Shown here: positions 45,307 to 55,604 of the stretch, piece by piece
Numbering within the stretch: the first letter of the stretch is position 1
Layout: each line of letters starts with the position of its first letter
NCBI RefSeq assembly: GCF_030445035.2
Contig: NC_080694.1
Location: 73,919,147 to 73,983,146 of the forward strand
Direction: 5' to 3'
DNA: 64,000 nucleotides
DNA from: Dasypus novemcinctus
Lineage: Eukaryota; Chordata; Mammalia; Cingulata; Dasypodidae
Made by a program: the position numbers and the translations under genes
Notes under the pieces: generated by a model
The model's input: only the letters and a program-made list of their open reading frames with translations
What the model was told of the DNA's origin: nothing
Database searches by the model: none

Positions 45307-46872
45307 AGAATGAATACTCTTAAAAGAACAGAAAATGTCAAGTGCTGGAGAAGATGTGGAGAGGTAGGAACACTCCTTCACTGTTGGTGGGACTGTAAAA
45401 TGGTGCAACCTCTGTGGAAGATGATCTGATGGTTCCTCAGGAGACTAAATGTAGAACTGCCATATGATACAGCAATCCCGCTACTAGGGATATATATTCA
45501 GATAAACTAAAAGCAAGGACATGAACAGCTATTTGCACTCTGATATTCATAGCAGCTTTATTCACAATTGCTAAAAGATGGAAACAACCTAAGTGTTCTG
45601 AACTGATGAATGGATGAACAACAAGTGGAATATTCACACAATGGAATATTTCTCAGCTGTAAGAAGAAATCAGCTGGGGAAGCACATGACAACATGGAGG
45701 AACCTTGAGGATATTACGTTGAGTGAAATAAGCCAGACACACAAGGATGACTATTGTAAGGTCTCACTAAAATTAACTAAATATAATGACTAGAATAATG
45801 GATTTGCCCTGTGAAGTGTAGATTGGTGGGAGATGTAATGTGGGATTAAAAGGGGTGAAGATGTTGGATGTATGTAGATTGTTTAATAAGATCCAACCTA
45901 AGTATGTGGTAATGGTTGGACTTGATGGTAACATACTATAGTGAATGTTGCACTGCTGATTTAGGGATGTGATTGTGGCTGAAACCGGTAGTCTAGGAAG
46001 ATTCATGTTAGTTGGAGGACAGCTGGAAGATAATATGGGGAACATATAACAATGATTTTGGAAGTAGATGAGGGTTGTGGTTAATAATACAAATACAGGA
46101 ATGTTCATCTACAACAGGGTGTTAAGTATGTGGGGACACATGAGAAAATATAGTTAATACAATTTATGGGATGTAGTTAACAACATTGTAATGTTTTTGT
46201 AACAAAAGCAAAGTTGGTACCATATTAATTCTATTAAAAGTAAGAAAAGGAATATGGGATTTGGTTTTGTGAGATATGAAAATGATGAAATAATTTTATT
46301 CTTCCTCCTTCTTCAGAATAATACAGAGGCCTTGACTATATCATTTAAGTAATGTGTGTTTATCTGTGTGTCTGTCTGAGCACTAGAGGAACACCTGACC
46401 TAGCAGTTGCAGTTAGGTGAGAGAGGGAAGAAGAGATATGATGTGGGTGCATTTTCAGGATTTGGAGTTCTCCTGGGTGGTACTGCAGGGACAGATGCTG
46501 GACATTGTGTGTCCTGCCATGGCCCACTGTGTGGACTGCGGGAGAGTGTAGACTACAATGTAGACCACTGTCCATGTGGTTCAGCGGTGCTCCAAAATGT
46601 GTTCACCAGGTGCAGTGAATGTGCCACAATGAGGGAAGAGGTGGTTGATGTGGGAGGAGTGGGTTGAGGGGGTGGGGGGTATATGGGGACCTCATATTTT
46701 TTTAATGTAACATTTAAAAGAAAATAAAGAAGAAGAAAAAAAGGTTGGAGGGAAAATGTGCCTGAAAAAGAATTTCTAAGGGGTAGTTTTTCCGTGATTT
46801 GTTGAGTTGCCTTTTTCTGTTCTTTTATTTTTGTGAATTTGAAATAAAATTGTTAATAAACAAATTTTTAAA

Positions 46873-47416
46873 AGATGCTGTGAACATTATTGAAAAGTCA
46901 CCAAAGATTTAGAATACTACACAGACTTAGTTGTTAAAGAAGTGGCAGGTATAAGAAAATGAGCCCAGCTTTGAAAGAAGTTCTACTCTGTGTAAACTGC
47001 TATCAAACAGCATCGCATGCTACAGAGTTACCTTTAGTGAAAGAAAGTCAATGAATGTGGCCAACTTCCTTGTTGTCTTACTTGAAGAAATCCTCGCAGC
47101 CCCCACCCTTCAGCAGCCTCCACCTGATCAGCAGCCGTCAACACTGAGGCAGGACCCTCCACCAGCAAAAGAAGGCTGAGCGCTCAGGGAGCGGTAGCAC
47201 TTTTTAGCAATAAAGCATTTTTAATTAAGGTATGCACATTGATGTTTAGACAGAAAGCCATTTATTGCACCCTTGTTAGACTATAGTATAGTGTAAGTAT
47301 AAGTTCTATATACCCTCAAAACCAAAAAATCTGAGTGTCTCATTTTATTGCAACTTTCTCTTTACTGCCGTGGCCTGGAATTGAAACCCCCCCCTCATCT
47401 CCGAGGTGCACCTGTG
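46873..47416 (+). mobile_element. Tigger1-like DNA transposon, 3' end
   Basis: Matches the end of the Tigger1 (mariner-type) transposase gene and 3' terminal region: 'GCTATCAAACAGCATCGCAT', 'GACCCTCCACCAGCAAAA', 'TTTTTAGCAATAAAGCA' and an end 'CTCCGAGGTGCACCTGT'. Ancient, shared by placental mammals. No intact frame. Confidence 0.85.
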
Positions 47417-47591
47417 CTGTCGTACCTGTGGACGGGATAACATTGGGGAAACTTTTCACTACATCCATGGTGTCCTCTTGGCGACCTCCAGGAAAGACCC
47501 TCTCTCCAGTGTCAGTAAGGCGTTACCAGGTTTCTTGTGAATAACTCTAACCTGCATATTTTGGGTATTTTCACTAACTTTCCTCTTTGCA

Positions 47592-47789
47592 TTGGATCCC
47601 AGGAAACTCAGAGCCAAGTTCAGGGATCCTCTGGAGTTAGAGGGTGAAAGGTTATGGCAATATGTGGCTGCTAAACATATTCCTGTTTCACTTTGTGTTT
47701 TTCTGGCTTTACTTTCACTTCAGGCCAATTTAGTCTCTTATTTAATTTTGAAAATCCTGTTCTGTGTGGTTTTTGTTGTTGTTACTTAG
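47592..47789 (+). other. 65-codon frame kept in both arms, function unknown
   Basis: Starts MDPRKLRAKF, with a hydrophobic second half (FLALLSLQANLVSYLIL). A pyrimidine-rich tract and CAG occur just before the ATG, like a 3' splice site. The right-arm copy (57943-58140) changes only two residues. I do not recognise it. Low divergence may simply reflect a recent duplication. Confidence 0.25.
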
Positions 47790-48059
47790 AGTCCCTCTGG
47801 GATGAGATGGGGTAAAAATAAATAATAACCCCTCACCCTGCCAGTCCTGTCTTGGGGTGGAATCAGGCCAGGGACTTGGAGAGAGGATCGAGAGAGATGG
47901 GGTGACAGGCCTTAGAGGGGTGGGGCAGGCCATGGAGCAGGGCTGGGGACTGTTCCCAGAGCACCTGGACCTGGGAAATGCCACATTTTGTAGTTTTCAA
48001 AATAAACTTAACATTGGCAAAAAGTATTTAAGTGTAAATTTATAGCCTGAAATTGATAA

Positions 48060-50095
48060 TAAAGGACAAATAGAAACAACTTACACCAATATACTTGATA
48101 ACTGAGACAAAATGGACAGTTTCCTTTAAAGAGACAAATGATCAAAACTGAATCAAGAATAGGAAATGTGGAATAGCCATGTATCAATTAAAGAAATTAA
48201 ATTCATAATGAGAAATGATCCCACAAAGGAAACTCCAGGCTCAAATAACTTACTGTTGAATTCTACCATAAGTTTAAGCAAGAATTTATATCATGACTGT
48301 GAGAATTCTTAGATAAAATAGAGGAGGAATAGACTTTCCAAGTCATTTTGTGGGGCATTACCAAAATCCGAGAATGGTATCAAAAGAAAACTGGTGGTGG
48401 TGAAGTTCATGGGTCAACTGGGCCAGGCTGTGGTGTCCACTTGTTTGGTCAAGCAGGCACTGGCCTGATTGTTACTGTGAGAACATTTCATGGATTTAAG
48501 TCATCAGGACATTGATGGCATCTATGGCTGATGACATCTACAATCAGCTGAGGATTTTGCCTTCAACAATGAGAGATGTGTCATCAAGTCATTCAAGGCC
48601 TTAAAAGGAGAAGTGATGGTGTCAGAGGCAGAAGAGGGAATCTCCATCTCTACTTCAGCCAGCTTCTCCTGGAAATTCATAGAAAACCTTCACTGGAGCT
48701 CCCAGCTCGCAGCCTGCCCTTTGGAATTTGGAATTTGGACTTGCCCATCCCTACAGTCATGTGAGACAACTCTTATAAAAATCCATTTCAATAGAGAACA
48801 CTTAGTAATACAAACACTTTATAGCAATATCTCTCAGGAGCCCTTTTCAAAAAGAAGCAAATTGAATCAAAATAATTTTAAAATGATAAGACATCATGAC
48901 CAAGGAAATTTTATCCCTGATGCGAGTAGGGACGAATACATGAAAAGTAATCTAATTTATCATTTAACAGAATAAAGCAGAATAACAATAAGACCAACTC
49001 CATGGAGAAAAAGGATTTTAAAGTGAACATTCTTTGATAATAAATTTCTCAGTAAACTAGAAATGTAAGGCAACTTCTCCAAGGTGATAAAGGGCATCTG
49101 TGAAAGATCTACAGGTATCAGCATATTTTATCACACAAGCCTAAACACTTTCTAAAATCAAGAACAAGGAAAGGCTGCGCAATTGTGCCACTATTATTAT
49201 ACAATATACTGTCAAGCAAAGGAAATAACAGACATACAGATTATAAAACAGAAGAGAAAGTGTCTCATTTTGCAGATGACAGGAACGTGTAACAGGAAAT
49301 CCTATAGTAAAAAATGTTCCTAGACTAGTGAGTATAGCAAGATTGCAGGTTTCAAGGACAATATACAAAAGTCACTTTTATTTCTATACACAATGTAAAA
49401 TTAGGAAAATGAAAATTAGAAGTTCAGTTTACAATAGCATAATAATAAAATGACTATGTATCAATTTACAGAAAATGTGCAAGCCCTCTACACTGAAATC
49501 CAAAAGTACTGCAGAAGGAAAGAAGTAAATCCTAAATAAATGTGGAGAAATACCATGTCAAGAAATGGAATATTGATTATTAAGGTATCAGATCTCCCCA
49601 AATTGGCTTATTGATTAAATACAATTCCAATCAAAATCATGGCAGGCTTCTAAAAAGAAATTGACAAGCTGATCGTACAATCTGTACAGAAGCACAAAGG
49701 ACTTTGTATAGCCAAGACGTTTTTTTTTTTAAAATACCTATTTAGACTTAAAAAATAAAATAAAATAACAGGAAAAGGGAGCTCAACAATTTATGGAAGC
49801 ATTACTCCTAAAAAGTTGTCAAGGAACTTTTATCTCATCAGATTCCAGCTTCTCACTCAGTTGTTCCTCTAGTGTTCAGAAAGATACACAGATGAAACAG
49901 ATTAGTTAAATGCCTTAAAATGTTTTTAAAAAGAAATGTGGAGGATCCACGGAGCAGATCTGAAAACTTTCCACGAGCTCCAGTAGCAGCTCAGGGCAGT
50001 GTAGGCCAATGAACATAATAAAGAGCAGAAATAGAACCACAGGCACAAGCTCCTAATCCAGTGAGGAAAGGACCGTCTGTTCAACAAATGGTGGA
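48060..50095 (+). mobile_element. Old L1 ORF2 fragment with an inserted repeat
   Basis: Degenerate ORF2 sequence in sense orientation, ending near 'GTTCAACAAATGGTGGAAAG'. Interrupted at about 48390-48790 by a different interspersed repeat ('AAGTTCATGGGTCAACTGGG' to 'TTGGACTTGCCCATCCC') that I cannot name. Stops in all frames. Confidence 0.6.
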
Positions 50096-50099
50096 AAGT

Positions 50100-51350
50100 G
50101 TCAAATACGGTTTTGACAGAAGGAGCTGGCGGGGGCGAGGCCGAGGGGACCTGGACAGCTAAGGCCCCCGAAGAGAAACGACCCGGGACGCCGGGCTCCT
50201 GCGCGCAGCCTGGGGAAGGTCCACCTTGGTGTGGGGGTGGTGGGCAGGTGCCTGGTCGGGGGTCTGGGGAGGCGGGAGGGTCAGCCCTCGGGTTCGTGGA
50301 GTGCGTGGGCAGAGCCTGGGCGGGTCTCATCGCCCACCTCCCCGCCGTCCACGAGGGTCTCCAGCCCCCAGGCCGCGTCCTGCCCTCCGCCCTCCAAGTA
50401 CCTGGTAACACCTGAGTAGTTACCATCCAGGTGAGAATAGAGACCTCCACCCCGCCCTGGCCAGAAGCCCCCTCTGCCTCTCACTGAGAAGACCCCGTCC
50501 CTCCCCTCACTGTGTCCACGAGGCTGCCCCTCCCCTCTGGCTCCTTCCCAACCACTGTTGTCCCTTCCATCCCTGAGTCCTCCCTATTTCCTCCCTCTCT
50601 TCTCCTCTCAGGAGCCCCCCTTGTTCCTAGGCCAATTCCAGGGGGGCTCATCCTCCCTCTTCCCCCAGATCCTAGAGTTGGGGAATCACAGGTGGATTCC
50701 TGGAGGAGGCGCCCTCATGCCTGGAAGCAGCAGCAGGAACAAGCGTCAGGGCCGTGGGCGTCCAAGGACCTCTCCTAGGAGACGGGGGACTGGTGCTGGG
50801 GGACCCTAGCTTGTGGTCCACCTTGGACCTGGGAACCAGAGGCAATGGTCTGGAGATCGTGCTGTGCCCTGAGGCCAGAGTCCATGGTCACCCCCAGGGA
50901 GGAATCGTCTACGTCAGCGTGGTCACACAGACCCTGCCCTGGATCGTGGGTGCCCCCTGATGTGCAGACACGTGCCCGGATGCTGGGGGCGCAGGGAGAC
51001 CCCGGGGAGGGCTCCCCTGAGGGCAAAGGGGAGCGCGGGTCTTCTGTCCTCCGCCCGGTGGCCACGCGGGGGCGCCGCCGCGCTCTCTAGGATTCTGACG
51101 TGAGGAGGGGTCGGGGTGGAGGGGGGCAGAGCTGGGGGACCTGGGGGTTCAGCACTGATGGGAAAGGGGGTGAAGCTGCCTTCTGAGCATCCCTGGAACC
51201 CACTGGAGTCAGACTCCGGGTGGAGCAGGGAGGGGGCGAGGAGGGGCGCTCAGCAGCCCTTGTGCTCCTTGAGGTTTCCATCTCTTCCAGAGCCCCCGCC
51301 CAGCCGGCTTGGAGCAGCCCCTGGGGGCACCGGAGAGAAGATACTTTTAT
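50100..51350. other. GC-rich module, left arm
   Basis: CpG-containing unique sequence with several frames of 60-174 codons on both strands and no domain I can identify. Mirrored at 54000-55605. It contains TGACGTGA (CRE-like, about 51098) and a CTCF-like motif (51062). Confidence 0.4.
51062..51076 (+). promoter_or_regulatory. Candidate CTCF-like motif, left arm
   Basis: CCACGCGGGGGCGCC matches 13 of 15 positions of the CTCF core consensus. The mirrored copy is at 54289-54303 on the minus strand, so the two face each other across the centre. Confidence 0.3.
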
Positions 51351-51400
51351 CTACTCTGTTCCTTTTCAGTGGGACGTTGCTGTTTTTTTCTCATAAACTT

Positions 51401-52883
51401 TTAATCTTAGAATACTTTTACATCTACAGAAAAACGGAGAAGGTGTTGAGAGTGCTCAGAGGCAACTCCGTTTCACTCTGTCAAGATCTTAATTCCTGGC
51501 TCTTTGCTCCTCCCATGAAGCGATATTGATGCGCTATTAGTAACTAACCTGAAGTCCATGTGGATTTCATTACCTTCACCCCAGGTCCTCTCCCTGTGCA
51601 GGATCCCATCCAAGGCACCGCATCACATTTAGTCCCATCAGGTCTCCTTCAGCTCCTCTAGCTATGACTGTTTTTCAGACTTCCCTTGTTTTTGGTAACT
51701 GACAGTTTTGAGGCATCTTGGTCAGGGTGTGTAGACTGCCTCTGGATTTGAGTTTGGTTGAAGTTTTTCTCATGGTTAGACCAGGGCTGTGGGATTTTAG
51801 GGAAGGGGCCGTGGAGATGCCACTTCTCAACAGCATAAGAAGAGGATGTGGTGTGACCCTGATTCATCTCTGGTGATGTGAGCTGGGTGTCCTGGACAAG
51901 GCAGCATTTTCTGGGATTGTCCAGCTGAAGTTACTGTTCACGTCCCCTTCCATTGTCCTCCTTGGAAGGACGTCTTCTGTGCATCCACACTAAGGGGTGG
52001 GGATTATGCTCAACTCAGAAAGGGGGGAGCATCTACCTAAATCATGGGGAATTCTGGTTTTAGGAGATTTCTCTATTCTTGCCATCGTTAATTATTTATA
52101 CAGTCATTTACAGGCTCGTGGATATGAATTTTGTACTTTTGCCTATAATCCAATTCTCTGCTATTTATTTTGTTGCTCAAATGGTTCCAGTTTTGGTCAC
52201 AGAGTCCTTCCAGGTGGCTCTTGAGTCCTTCTGACATGTCCCCATGGTTTTACATTTTGGGCAATACTCACCTTCATGCACTCCCACATGCTCCAGACTC
52301 ATACATATTTCCTCCCCCAGCCCTAGATTCAGCCTTTTCTGCAAGGAGCCTTGGTTCAGTTTTTTTGTCTTTATTTATTTTTTTACTATTACATTCAAGA
52401 AATATGAGGTCCCCATATACCCCCCACTCCTTCACCCTACTCCTCCCCCCATAGCAACAATCTCCTCCATCATCATGAGACATTCATTGCATTTGGCGAA
52501 TACATCTCTGAGCAACGCTGCACCTCATGGTCAATGGGTCCACATCATAGCCCACACTCTCCCATGTTCCATGCAGTGGGCCATGGGAGGACATACAATG
52601 TCCGGTAACTGTCCCTGCAGCACCACCCAGGACAACTCCAAGTCCTGAAAATGCATCCACATCTCATCTCTTCCTCCCACTCCCCACACCCAGCAGCCAC
52701 CATCACTTTCTCCACACCAATGCCACATTTTCTTCGATTACTAATTACAATAGTTCATGAATAGAATACCAGTTTTGAGACAATGGTATTAGAAATTGAG
52801 GTCTAGGCACTGGGTTTGCTCATTGTTATTGGGGCATCATTGCTCTAGGCCCTCATCAGGGAGAACTAGGAAATGTGTGTGTA
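51401..52883 (-). mobile_element. Old L1 3' UTR (antisense), part X and part A, with a younger L1 inside
   Basis: Antisense old L1M-type 3' UTR: order of phrases 'GACAGTTTTGAGGCATCTTG', 'GTGATGTGAGCTGGG', 'TTTGTTGCTCAAATGGTTCC', 'CTTCTGACATGTCCCCATGG', 'GAGACAATGGTATTAGAAAT'. Part A (52216-52883) is directly repeated at 60245-60501. A younger L1 tail is inserted at 52364-52769. Confidence 0.65.
52364..52769 (-). mobile_element. 5'-truncated xenarthran L1 3' UTR (antisense)
   Basis: T-rich tail complement at 52364-52385, then 'AATATGAGGTCCCCATATAC'. Short flanking duplication CAGTTTT (52357-52363 and 52770-52776). Absent from the corresponding place in the direct copy of part A at 60395, so it inserted after, or was absent from the source of, that copy. 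Confidence 0.8.
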
Positions 52884-53209
52884 GCACTGACTGTAGTTGG
52901 CAAAGTTTTTCTTATAACGTAGGGGCTAACAATTCTGAAATCACTGTCCATGTGTATGAGAACTGATAAATAAGTAAATATTAATATATCATAGGTGGAA
53001 AGAGCCAAATTTCTCACAGTAGAATTGGAAGTTACAGACTTGCAAAGGGGAAAGCCATAATGAAATACACGATATGGGATTAGAGTTGGAGACATGGAAT
53101 CAACTCATGATTACCACATTACAACTTAGTATAAATATTAATGTATGTGTGTATATATACATGTATTATAGATGTGTTACATGTGCACTGGTATACACAC
53201 ACATTTCCT
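52884..53209. repeat. Inverted copy of part B (centre of the rearrangement)
   Basis: Reverse complement of 60486-60803 with scattered substitutions. It is bracketed by perfect 16-bp inverted repeats AGGAAATGTGTGTGTA (52868-52883) and TACACACACATTTCCT (53194-53209). In the uninterrupted copy the 16-mer occurs once, between A and B. Confidence 0.88.
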
Positions 53210-53962
53210 CTCCTGTTACTTTTACTGGAACTGTAGTTGGTGCTGGGATTTAATGTATACCCAGGGGACCTGAATCTCTGGACTGACCATGTGATAGCCA
53301 GGCCCTGAGCCTCAACAAACTTCAGCTCCTATACTCTGGTTTATTGGACTTACCCCACTCAGCTAACATGGAGGTGAAGAAAGTCAACCACCACACCATG
53401 GAGCCAAGAGTGCCTACAACTGAAAGCAGGAGGATTGCATCCAGCATCCATGTGGAATCTAAGCCCCCTCTTGGTATAGATGTGGAGTGGACACAAACAT
53501 TCCAAGCTCCACAGGATGGAGGAATAGAGTATGGATTAGAGTAGACTTACTGATATTCTATTCATGAACTCTTGTGATTAGTAATCAAAGAAAATGTGGC
53601 ATTGGTGTGGAGAAAATGGCCATAGTGGCTGCTGGGGGTAGGGAGTGGGAGGAAGAGATGAGATGTGGGGGCGTTTTCAAGAATTGGAGTTGTCCTGGGT
53701 GGTGCTGCAGGGACAGTTACCGGACATTGTAAGTCCTCCCATGGCCCACTGTGTGGACTGTGGGAGAGTGTGGGCTATGGTGTGGACCATTGACCATGAG
53801 GTGCAGCAGTGCTCAGAGATGTATTCACCAAATGCAATGACTGTCTCACAATGATGGAGGAGGTTGTTGTTATGGGGGGAGGAGTGGGGGTGAGGGGGGT
53901 GGGAGGTATATGGGGACCTCATATTTGTTTAACGTAATATTAAAAAAATAAATAAAGACCAA
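53210..53962 (+). mobile_element. 5'-truncated xenarthran L1 3' UTR
   Basis: Sense-strand L1 3' UTR colinear with 10690-11157 plus 19920-20222, ending in AAATAAATAAAGACCAAAAA. Its last 420 bp resemble the antisense copy at 52364-52769 more than other copies in the window (shared phrases GTTACCGGACATTGT and CCATGAGGTGCAGC). Confidence 0.8.
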
Positions 53963-54288
53963 AAAAAAGTTTATTAGAAAAAAACAACATCCCACTGAAA
54001 AGGAACAGAGTAGATGAAAAGTATCTTCTCTCCAGTGCTCCCAGGGGCTGCTCCAAGCGGGCTGGGCGGGGGCTCTGGAAGAGATGGAAACCTCAAGGAG
54101 CACAAGGGCTGCTGAGCGCCCCTCCTCGCCCCCTCCCTGCGCCCCCCGGAGTCTGACTCTGGTGGGTTCCAGGGATGCTCAGAAGGCAGGTTCAGCCCCT
54201 TTCCCATCAGTGCTGAGCCCCCAGTTCCCCCAGCTCTGCCCCACTCAAGCCCGACCCCTCCTCACGTCAGAATCCTAGAGAGCGCGGC

Positions 54289-54303
54289 GGCGCCCCCGCG
54301 TGG
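54289..54303 (-). promoter_or_regulatory. Candidate CTCF-like motif, right arm
   Basis: GGCGCCCCCGCGTGG is the exact reverse complement of the left-arm motif at 51062. Confidence 0.3.
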
Positions 54304-54923
54304 CCACCGGGCGGAGGACAGACTCGCGCCCCCCTTTGCCCTCAGGGGAGACCTCCCCGGGGTCTCCCTGCGCCCCCAGCATCCGGGCACGTGTCTGCAC
54401 ATCATGGGGCGCCCCCGATCCAGGGCAGGGTCTGTGCGACCACGCTGACGTAGGCGTTTCCTCTCTGGGGGTGACCGTGGACTCTGGCCTCAGGGCAGAG
54501 CACGATCTCCAGACCATTGCCTCTAGTTCCCGGGTCCAAGGTGGACCCCAAACTAGGGTTCCCCAGCACCAGTCCCCCCGTCTCCTAGGAGAGGTCCTTG
54601 GATGCGCACGGCCCTGACGCTGGTTCCTGCTGCTGCTTCCAGGGCGCCTCCTCCAGGAATCCATCCGTGATTCCCCAACTCTAGGATCTGGGGGAAGAGG
54701 GAGGATGAGCCCCCCTGGCATTGGCCTAGGAATAAGGGGGGCTCCTGAGAAGAGAGGGAGGAAACAGGGAGGAATGGGGGATGGAGGAGAAAACAGTGGA
54801 TGGGAAGGAGCCAGAGGGGAGGGACAGGGTCTTCTCAGTGAGAGGCAGAGGGGGCTTCTGGGCAGGGCGGGGTGGAGGTCTCTATTCTCACCTGGATTGT
54901 AACTACTCAGGTGTTACCCTGTA

Positions 54924-55313
54924 CTTGGTTATAAGTATTAATTGTTTAGTATTTTTCTGTTTCGCAGAAATGGTATAATCCAAACACACCCAGGAATAGA
55001 AGGAGAAGTCAGGGTGAGGGACGGGAAGTGGTTGAGGGGTCCCCTCACCAGAGCCTTCCTGAGACTGGGTGGGGAAATCAAGGACCCGAGGGAGGGGCGA
55101 GCGCGGCTGTGTGGCTCCTGGAGGCCGAGGCCCCTGGTTCCAGGCGCCCCAGGGTCTCCCCTCTCACCGCTTTCTCCCCAGCCCTGGGCAGCCTGTGGTC
55201 AGAGCCCTTGGCCACCTGCAGGCGTTTCTTCAGCTCCTGATCAGCTGAGCTGGTGCGACCCGGGCTGGGTGCGGGGAGGCGGCCTCGCAGCTGGAGGCCC
55301 CAGAGATGCGGGT
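54924..55313. other. Right-arm-only segment, about 390 bp
   Basis: Left-arm sequence jumps from GGTGTTACCAGGTACTTGG to AGGGCGGAGGGC (reverse complement), while the right arm carries 390 bp between the two points. TGG is shared at both edges, which suits a deletion in the left arm with short microhomology. The segment contains a CTTTCTCCCCAG acceptor-like site, but no exon can be named. Confidence 0.7.
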
Positions 55314-55604
55314 CCTGGAGGGCGGAGGGCAGGACGCGGCCTGGGGACTGGAGACCCTCGTGGTCGGCGGGGAGGTGGGCGGTAAGACCCGCCCAGGCTC
55401 TGCCCACGCACCCCACGAACCCGAGGGCTGACCCTCCCGCCTCCCCAGACCCCGGACCAGGCACCTGCCCACCACCCCCACACCAAGGTGGACCTTCCCC
55501 CAGGCTGAGCGCAGGAGCCGGGCGTCCCGAGTCGTCTCTCCTTCCGGGGCCTTAGCTGTCCAGGTCCCCTCGGCCTCACCCCCGCCAGCTCCTTGTGTCA
55601 AAAC

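Larger units (their letters stand above)
43155..46740 (+). mobile_element. 5'-truncated L1: ORF2 end plus 3' UTR, with two SINEs inside
   Basis: Starts abruptly in ORF2 near 'GATGAAAGATGAAAGCTTCC' and carries the reverse-transcriptase downstream and C-terminal coding regions in broken frames ('AAAACCAATTATCAAATTTA', 'TCAGAATGGCCACTC', 'CAATGGAATATTTCTCAG'). From about 45775 it continues into the lineage-specific 3' UTR and ends in an A-rich tail near 46740. DAS SINEs are inserted at 44281-44689 and 45039-45306. It shows that the UTR repeat found elsewhere in the window belongs to L1. The part from 45483 on is also present inverted in the right arm at 59-60.24 kb. Confidence 0.85.
45483..51400 (+). 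repeat. Left arm of a large inverted duplication
   Basis: The whole stretch has a reverse-complement counterpart at 53965-60243. Matching anchors: the Tigger1 fragment (46.9/58.8 kb), a 65-codon frame (47592-47789 against 57943-58140), an old L1 ORF2 fragment (48.1-50.1/55.6-57.7 kb) and GC-rich modules (50.1-51.35/54.0-55.6 kb). The 198-bp anchor frame differs at only about four positions, and other parts look slightly more diverged. Paired coordinates sum to about 105,725 in the outer part and about 105,330-105,365 in the inner part, because of an extra 390 bp in the right arm. Confidence 0.93.

Noticed and set aside
50100-51350. MHC class I or other immune gene in the GC-rich arm module
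   Set aside because: No immunoglobulin-fold cysteines, exon boundaries or leader peptide could be recognised; only base composition is suggestive.
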